This document shows positions 52,001-61,000 of a DNA stretch of 64,000 nt, one piece after another. Within the stretch, counting starts at the first letter, position 1; each line of letters opens with the position of its first letter. Location: the NCBI RefSeq assembly GCF_010974945.1, contig NZ_JAAIVB010000065.1, positions 83,891-147,890 on the forward strand, in the 5' to 3' direction. The notes under the pieces are model-generated. The model had not been told where the DNA came from. It saw only the letters and a list, made by a program, of their open reading frames with translations, and searched no databases. The position numbers were made by a program, and so were the translations under genes. The DNA comes from Noviherbaspirillum galbum. Its GTDB lineage: Bacteria; Pseudomonadota; Gammaproteobacteria; Burkholderiales; Burkholderiaceae_D.

Positions 52001-55000
52001 CAAGCTGGGCCGCGTCACAGGCGAGATGAACGGGGAAGGCAGCGCTTGGTTGAGCAGCCTCCCAAGCAATGCCACGGCGGCGCAGATCGACGAAGCCTGG
52101 GCGAAATATGGCACGCGCACCGTCTATGATGCCGGCGGACGCAAGACCTGCGCCATCGATGCCGCCGGCAATCGTACCCTGTTCTACTATGACGCCGCCG
52201 GCAACGTCGCGCACGTGATCGATGCCCTGGGCCAGGTGACCTCGTATACCACCAACGCGCTGGGGCAGGTCACGCAGACCGTGCATGTCGCGACGCCGCT
52301 CGGCAAGGACACGCTGGCTTCACTCAGCGGCGGACTGGCCGATGCCAAGCTTTCCGCCGCCATTTCGGGCCTTGCCAGCGCCAGCGATGGCAAGGTGTCC
52401 ACCAGCTTCACCCTGCGCGGCGAAGTCGAAGACCTGACCGATGAGGAAGGTTTCCTCACGCACTCGGCTTACGATGCATTCGGCGAGCGCACTTCCAGCA
52501 AGCGCGTGCTCGACGCCACGCGCACCACCGAGACGACTTACCTCTACGACCGCCGCGGCCTGCTGAAGGACGTCACCGAAGACGCGGGCGGCCTGAAGCG
52601 CGTCACCCATGCCGAGTACGATGCCTTCGGCCGCATGATCAGCCAGTCGTCCCCGGACAAGGGCCTGCGCCAATGGGAATACGACCGGCTTGGCAGGCTG
52701 GTCCAGACCACCGATCGCTATAACGCCTCGGAGCGCTGGACCTGGGATGCGTTCGGGCGCGAGCTCAAGCACACCGATGCGCTGGGCAAGGTCACGAGCA
52801 CCAGCTACGACGACTTCGGCCGGCGCGTCACCGTGACCACGCCGGAAGGCGTCACGATGGTCACCACGCGCAATGCCGTCGGCGACGTGGTGAAAATCCT
52901 CGATTCCCAGAACCGGACCACCAGCTACGAATACAACCGCGACGGCGCATTGAGGAAAACACGCGACGACGCGCTGGCGACGGTGGAAGAGAACCGGTAC
53001 GACAATGCCGGCCGCCTTCTGGAAAGCATCGACCGCAATGGCGTGAATGTGTCCTTCACCTACGACGCCCTCAATCGGATCCTTACCCGAACCGTCGATC
53101 CGGATGGCGAGAAGCTGTCCACTTCGTATGCATACGACGGCAAGTCGCGCACGATGCGCATCACGGACCCCAATGGCGTGGTCAAGCAGACCACCTATGA
53201 CCGCCGCGGCAAGGTGGTCGCCGTCACCATGGACCCGGACGGGTTGAACCTGAAGACCGAATATGCGCTCGACGCTGACGGAAACACCATGCGCGTGACG
53301 GAGGCGGCCGGAACCGCGGTCGAACGCGTGACGACGTACTCCTATGACAAGCTTGGCCGTCGCCGCAGCCAGACCGACGCGACGGGCAACTCGACCAGCT
53401 ACGAGTACGATCTCGCCGACCGTCTCGTGAGCCGCACCGATGCCGCCGGCAACGTGACCCGCATCTTCCATGATGCCGGCAAGAACGTAAGCATCGAGAT
53501 CGATGCCGAGGGCAACGCGACCCGGTCCATGCGCGACGCCGCCGGCAACCTGATCGAAACCCGCCGCTATGCCACGAAAGTGGCGAAGACTGCCGCGCCG
53601 GACTTTAGCCTGGCGACGCCCTTGCCCGAATCCGCCGACGATGCGGTCGTTACCAATCTATACGACGGCGATGGCCGGCTGGCGTTCACCGTCGATAGCC
53701 TGAGAGGCGTGACGGAACAGCGCTATGACGGCAACGGCAACGTCACCGCCACCATTTCCTACAGCAAGGCATTGCCGGCCGCCACCCTGCCCGCGACGAA
53801 GGATGTTCGCGCCGTCGTCCGGCAGGCCGGGTTCTACGATCCCGCACACGACCAGGTCAGCCACCAGGTCTTCGACTCTGCCAACCGCATGGTGATGCAG
53901 GTCGACGGCACCGGTGCCATGACCGAGTTCAAGTACGACAACAACGGCAACCTCGTCGAGCGACGCGCCTACGCCACGCCGGTGACGCTCGATCCGGCAC
54001 GCCTTGGAGAGCCCGGTTACCAGTTAGCGAAGCCGGCTGCCGACGACAACCGCGACCAGCATGCCGTGATGGCCTACGACAAGGCCAACCGGCTGATCGC
54101 TACCGCCACGGCCCAGCGCGCGTCCGGCGGAACCATCGACTGGGCGGTGGCGCTGCAAGCATACAAGCCTGGCAAGCTTACCCGCACCGTGCTGGCCGCC
54201 ACTCTGCGTACCGTGGCGGCATCCAGCCAGCCGCTTCCGACGATCACCGCGATGCAAGCCGTTGCGAGGACGGCGGACGGCGATGCGATCACGGAGGAAC
54301 TGCGCGACGCCGCCGGCCGCCTGACGAAGGTGACCGATCCGCTCGGCACCGTCACGTCCTATGCCTATGATCGCGTCGGCAACCGGGTGTCGAGCCGGGT
54401 CACCGCCCCGCAAGCGTCCGATGGCTTCGCGTCCGCCGAGCGCCTGACCCGTACCGTCGCCGACGCCGCCGGCCGCCCGCGCTTCGTGGTCGCCGCCGAT
54501 GGCGCGGTCACCGAGACCCGCTACGATGCCTTGGGTAATCCCGGCACCACCGTCCGCTATGCCAGGCGGCTTGACGTTGCCGCATTGAACGACACGGCCA
54601 GGCCGGCGGATGTCGAGAAACTGCTGCAGCCGTTGGCCGGCCAGGACCGCGTCGAACGCCGCCTGTTCGACAGCGAAGGCCATGTGATCTATGCCATCGA
54701 CGCCAACGGCTACGTCACCCGCACCGATTACGATGCGCTCGGCCGCATTGCCGCCACTACCGAGTTCGTTAGTCCGTTGGCACTGGCTCCGACGGCGACC
54801 CTGTCCGAGGTTGCAATCGCCCTGAAGCCTCAGCTCGACGCGGGCGGCGATGGCAAGCGCGTCAATACCTTCATTCATGACGCGGCAGGCAGGCTCAAGA
54901 AAAGCACCGACCCGCTGGGCAATACCGAAAGCTTTACCTACGACGCCGCCGGATCGAAGACCAGCTTCACCAACAAGAATGGCGACACCTGGACTTACGA

Positions 55001-58000
55001 TCATGACGCCGGCGGTCGCGTGACCGTGGAAACCTCGCCGCAGCTCGCCATTACCCGCGTGCAGACCGACGCCGCCGGCAATCTCCTGCGCGATGCCGCC
55101 GGCAAGCCCGTCGTTGCCGTCGACGGCGTGACGCAGGCGGTCCGCACCGTCACCGCCTATGACAACTTCGGCAACGTCGTTTCCCGTACCGAAGCTGCAG
55201 GCACGCCGGAAGAGCGCGTCACGCAGTGGAGCTACAGTCCCGACAATCGGCAGATCGCCACCTTCGTTCCCAACGCCAGGGTGTATGCCAGCGAAGGCGG
55301 CAACGTCGCGACGAATGGCGCGAACGGCGATGCGAGCCGCAGCGAAACCACCTTTACCCTGGTGTCCACCGTCACCTACGACGCGCTCGGCAATGCAGTC
55401 GTCGCGCGCGATGCTTCGGGCAAATACCGCTACCGCGTGGTCGATGCGCTCGGCCGGCTTCGTTTCGAGATCGATGCCCTTGGCTACGTGACCAAATATG
55501 ATTATGACGGCTTCGGCGACGTGACCGCGCTGACGCGTTTCGACAAAGGCGTCGATACCAGCGCGCGCAACGGCCGCGCCTATACCGTCAAGGAAGTGTC
55601 CGATCTGCTCAATGGCAAGGACCACCAGGCCGACCGCATCATCCGCACGCAATATGACAGGCTCGGCCGCGCGGTACGCGTGATCGAGCCGACGGCCGAC
55701 GCCTACGATGCGACCGGCGCGCTGGGCAACGCCAGCTTTACCGCCGCACGTACCACCGATAAGACCTACAACGCCTTCGGCGAATTGATTCGCCAGTCCG
55801 TGTATGGCGCGAATGCGGGCGGCGCGGCGCTCACCGTGTCCGCCGACACGGCGTATTCCTACGACAAGCTGGGCCAGCGTATCGCAGAGATCAGCATGGT
55901 GGACCGCAAGCCGGGAGAGGCCGCCGCACGCGGCTACCTGACGACGCTTGCCTACGACAGCCGGGGCAACCTCAAGGAACGCATCGAATATGCGTCTGCG
56001 ATCAGTTTCGCCGATCGCGACTTCAATGGCGTCAGCGGTTACGCCTTTGCGGCGCTGGTGGCTGGCGGCGATGATCGCATCACCCGCTATGGCTACGATG
56101 CGCTCAACCGCAAGACCAGCGAAGCGCAGGTCAATGCCAATGCCGTCACCACCTATGGCTTTGATGCCGCAGGCAATGTCACCAGCGTCACCGATGCCGC
56201 CGGCAACGTGACTTATTCCTACTACGATGCGCTTGGGCGCCTGACGGCTACGGCGATGCCGCCGCTGCAACGCCAGCGGGCGCAGGCGGCCCAGCTATAT
56301 ATCGCCATCCTCGGCCGCGCGCCGGACAAGGCCGGACTGGACGCCCAGGTGGGGGCGCTGCAGTCGGGCGTCAGCCTGGAAGAGATTGCCCAGCGGGTGT
56401 GGAACAGCCCGGAAGCCGTCGCCGCGCGCGCCGGCCTGCCCGGTTTCCAGAACAACCCGCAGGACACTCTTATCTACTGGGTCTACAACCGGCTGCTCGG
56501 CCGCGACCCCGATCTCAATGGCCTGGCCGCGTGGCGGATCTGGCTGGCCCAGGGCAAGACTGCTGGGCAGTTCGTCGTTGCCGTTGCCGGCACGGCGAGC
56601 GATGCCATGAATACCGACGCGGTCGTGCTGAACGACAAGACCGCACTGGCGCTCGACCAGGCCAGCCAGGGCGTCACCAATGCCGGCGCGCTCGCAACCG
56701 CCATGACGCTGGAAACCGCCGCATCGATTCGCCGCATCGACATCGCCAAGATGTATCTTGCGGTGCTCGGCCGCGCCCCGACTGCCGACGAACTGCAGAC
56801 GCAATTCAAGGCCGACAGGTCGGGCAAGGTGCTGGCGGACTTTCTCTTCCAGTCGGACGAGGGCAAGACCTTGTATCCGGCGGGCATCGATGCGAAGACG
56901 GCGCTGATGCGCCTGATGCGCAACGTGAACAGCCCGGCGGCCGAAATCGGCGCGCAAGACATCAGCCGCTACGTTGACCAGGATGGACACGTCGTCACTT
57001 CATTGACCGCCGCCGTGACTGGCATGCTCGATGCGTTGTACGCCGCTTCCGTCACCGATGCGGCGACGCTCGCCGCGCGCGGCCGGCTCGATGCCAAGGT
57101 CTGCGCCGGCTTGCCTGGCGCCATCAACCTGCTCTCTGCCGCGACGCCGATGACGGAATACCAGCGCGATGCGCTGGGCAACCTCGTCAGACGCATCGAC
57201 TACGCCGGCGGCGCCGACATCGCCACGGCGAACCTGCGGCGCGCGGTGTCGCCGTCGGGCGACGACCGCGTCACCTATGCGTCATATGACAAGCAGGGCA
57301 ATGCCCGCCAGCGCATCGACGCCGAAGGCAATGCGGTCAACTTTTCCTATGACGCGGCGGGCCGCCTCGCCAAGCAATGGCAGACCGTGCGCGACGCCGA
57401 CGGGCTGAATCCCGCAACGGTCTACACCGTCAATCGCTACGACGCTGACGGTCAACTGGTCGAGACGATCACCCCCGCCGCCTCCGATCACGACGCGGTG
57501 CGCGCAAACGGAACGGTGTCGAGCCAGACCGGCTACAACGCCTTCGGTGAAGTCACCGAAAGGCGCGTCGATGGGCAGCTCACCGAATTCACCAACTACG
57601 ACAATGCCGGCCATGCCTGGCGCACCAATGCCGGTGACGGCGTGGTCAAGATCGCGCAATTCGACGTGCAGGGGCACCAGACCGTGGAGCTGCGCAGCAT
57701 CGACACTGACCTGGGCTCCAGCGTCTCCAGCGCGAAGCAGGCCGCCGCCATGGCGGGCTTGGTGCGCAACGACACCCGCTACGATCTCCTCGGTCACGTG
57801 ACGGCACGCATCCAGCCGCAGCAATTCGCGGCGAACCTGTTCAACACACCCACCCAGCTCAGCAGCGGCAAGCTCACCTTGTCCGCGCCGCCCCAGCAGG
57901 GTAATCCGCAATTCGTTGGTCGCGGAACGGGCGCGCCTTCATGGCAAGGTAGTAACGAAGTGATGTTAGGTTGGAATTCGCTGGCCGGGCTGGGCTCGGG

Positions 58001-61000
58001 CGACGTCAAGATCCAGCTGGATTACCAGTCCGGTACGGTGACGTCGCCGACCGGCACGGTCTTTGCCCCGGTGGCGGGAAGCGTGACGCAGATCCTGCCG
58101 GCCGATGATGCCCAGGACGGCGCGACGCTGACATGGAACTGCGGTACCGGCACCAACAACCAGGTCATTCCCGGATACGGACAGATGACCAAGGTGACGG
58201 TCTGGAAAAAAGACGTGTCCGGCCAGTGGGTGCAACTGTTCAGCACCGGCCATGTCGGCAATACCGGCAACACACTGCGCCTGAACGCGCCGCCCGACCC
58301 GGCGATGCAGTACCAGCTTTCATGCCAATCGGGCAGCGGCCAGTCCAGCGTCATCGCGGTTGCCAACATGGGCGACATGCTCCTGGCCGACATGGCAGGC
58401 ATTCCCGATGGCGACTACAGCTATGCGCTGCAAATCCGGTCCGGCGCCACCGATGCCTTCGCCACCATCGAGGAGGGCCGGCTTTCGGTGTCGCAGCCGC
58501 AGCAGCGCGACCAGCTGGTGTCGCTCTACGTCGCCCTGCTCAACCGCGCGCCTGACACCGCCGGCTTGCAATCCGCCTTGCGCGCGATTGCAAACGGCAC
58601 GTCGATGGCCGCGCTGGCGCAAAACATGTTCAACAGTCCGGAGGCGCAAACCGCGCCTTCTCCCTGGGCCGGCCTCAATGGCAATGCCACCGAATTCGTT
58701 CGCCGCCTCTACGCCAATGCCCTCGGCCTGACGCTCGCCGCCGGCGACCCGATCGTGACCGCCGCCGCGTCGCGCCTGGGCGGGCCCAGCAGCGGCTGGG
58801 GCGCGGGCATCGTCGCCATCCTCGCGGAAATCGCCGATTCGAGCGATGGGCAGCGCGCGTCGGCCCGCGCCTTGCTCGCCAACAAGCTGAAGGTTGCCGA
58901 ATACTTTGCCCTCGGCGCCGGCGGCTACAACGCCGCCGAGGCGCGCGACGTGTTGAAGGCCGTGACGGCCAGCGATACGGCCGCCGGCATGGTGCTGGCC
59001 AGCAAGCCGCTGTACCGCCGCCAGGTGGCATTGCTCTATACCGGCCTGCTCAACCGCGCGCCGGACGCCGTCGGCCTCGCCTTGTGGACCGACAACCTTG
59101 CCAAAGGCATTGCGGCCCGCGTGCAAACTGGCAGCGATTCCGCCAAAGCGCTGGATGACGCCTTGGGCGATGTGGCGACCAGCCTGCTCGGATCGGATGA
59201 AGGCAAGACCCTTTACCCGCCCTCGCTCGGCGACGCCGACTTCCTGGGCCGCTTCAGCCGCCAGGCGCTCGGCCGCGAACCGGACGCGGCGATTCTTGCC
59301 AGCACCGCCAGCATTGCCACCCGCGGACGCGCCCGCGTGGCGCTGGACCTCCTGCTTCAAACAAGCCGCAGCAACGACACGGATCCGGTGCTGCTCAACG
59401 CGCAGCGCTTGGTCAACAACCGCACCGCCGTCGGCCTCGCCTATGGCTATGACTTGAAGGCCAGCGATGCGGCCGCGACCGCCATCAATGCGGCCGTGAC
59501 CGCCGACGCCGACCCGTCGGTTGCCGTGGCGAAGATGGCTGCCGCATTGCAGGCCGGCTACGTCGCCGCCCAAGCCAATGCCGCCGCAATCGACAACGCC
59601 GTCGCCGGCATGAAGGGCGAACGCAACCTCGAGATGCTCGCCGGGATGTACGCGGTGTTGCTCAACCGGGCGCCGGACTTGTCCGGCCTGATGGCTCAGG
59701 TGCAGGCGGTACAGCAAGGCACCAGCCTCGACGCCGTCGCACAGGGTTTCTACCTCAGCGGAGAGGCGCAGGCGCCCTCCCTGTATTTGAACCGCAACGA
59801 TGCGGATTTCGTTGCCCAAGTCTATCGCCTCGCTTTCAACCGCGCGCCGACCGTCGCCGAATCCAGCCGCTGGATCGGCGCGCTGGCCGGCAACGCCAGC
59901 CTGCGCGGCAAGACCGCGCTTGCCATCATTGGCGAGTCCCTTGCCTACGATGGCACCGACGGCACGCTCACCGCCTCGCGCAACCTGCTGAACAACAAGA
60001 TCGATGCCGGCCTCGTGTTCGCGATGAACCTCGGCGGACAAGACATCACGCTGGCGCGCGACATGCTCGCCCGGGTCACCGCGGACGGCACGACCGCAGC
60101 CACCAGCTTCGCCGCGGATTCCTTGTCCGCCGCCCTCGCTGCGAAGGCCGGCGCGCTATACAACGCCACCAGCGCCGCGCTGATCGGCATCAGCAACGCC
60201 GCCGTCGCCACCGACGCCCAGGCCAAGCTGCTGCCGGTGCTTTCATCGGCCGGCGAGGCGGCAGGCGCCATGCCGGCGGAAACCTCGTATGCACAGGCGA
60301 CCGCGCTGTACGCCGCCATCCTTAACCGCGCGCCCGACCATGACGGCCTGCTCTTGCAGGCGTCCTACCTGCGCGGCGGGACGAGCCTGGCCGGCATTGC
60401 CGCCAACATGCTCAATTCCGCAGAGGCGCAGCAACAGGGCTGGAACGGCCTTGCCAACGATGCCTTCGTTGCCAAGGTGTATGTCAACGCCTTCGGCTCC
60501 TCGGCTTCCGGCGTGGACCAGATGACATGGGCGCAGCAGCTCGCCAGCGGGACGCCGCGCGGGCAGGTCCTGTGCAACATCCTGGGCGCGGTGCAGTCCG
60601 CCGGCGGCAGCGATGCGGCGCTGCTGACCAACCGCATCGCTGCGGGAATGGTCTATGCGCTGGATCTTGGCGGCAATGACCCCGCCGTCGCCGTCAATCT
60701 CAATCGTCAGGTCAAGGACATCGGCGTTCAATCCGCGCTCAAGTCCGCCGCCGATGCGCTCGTTGCGGGCAACAAACCCACGGCCAGCCCGCTGGGCGGC
60801 GATGCTGTCAGTGCCATAAATGGCATCAATGCGGAACTCGGCAGCGCCGACAACCTGGTATCGCTGTCCGCCAATGTCGCCAGCGCCGCAGCCACGTCTA
60901 ATGCCGCGGCCAGCCAGTCGGAGGGTAACACCGCCGTCCAGCTCACGCGGCTGTACCGCCTGATCCTCAAGCGCGATCCCGATGTCACCGGCTATCCGTG

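Noticed and set aside
49800..52286. 828-codon open frame antisense to the giant YD gene, and similar ones at 54024-56270 and 58320-60041
   Set aside because: Shadows of repetitive high-GC coding sequence; no start signals and no recognisable domains.
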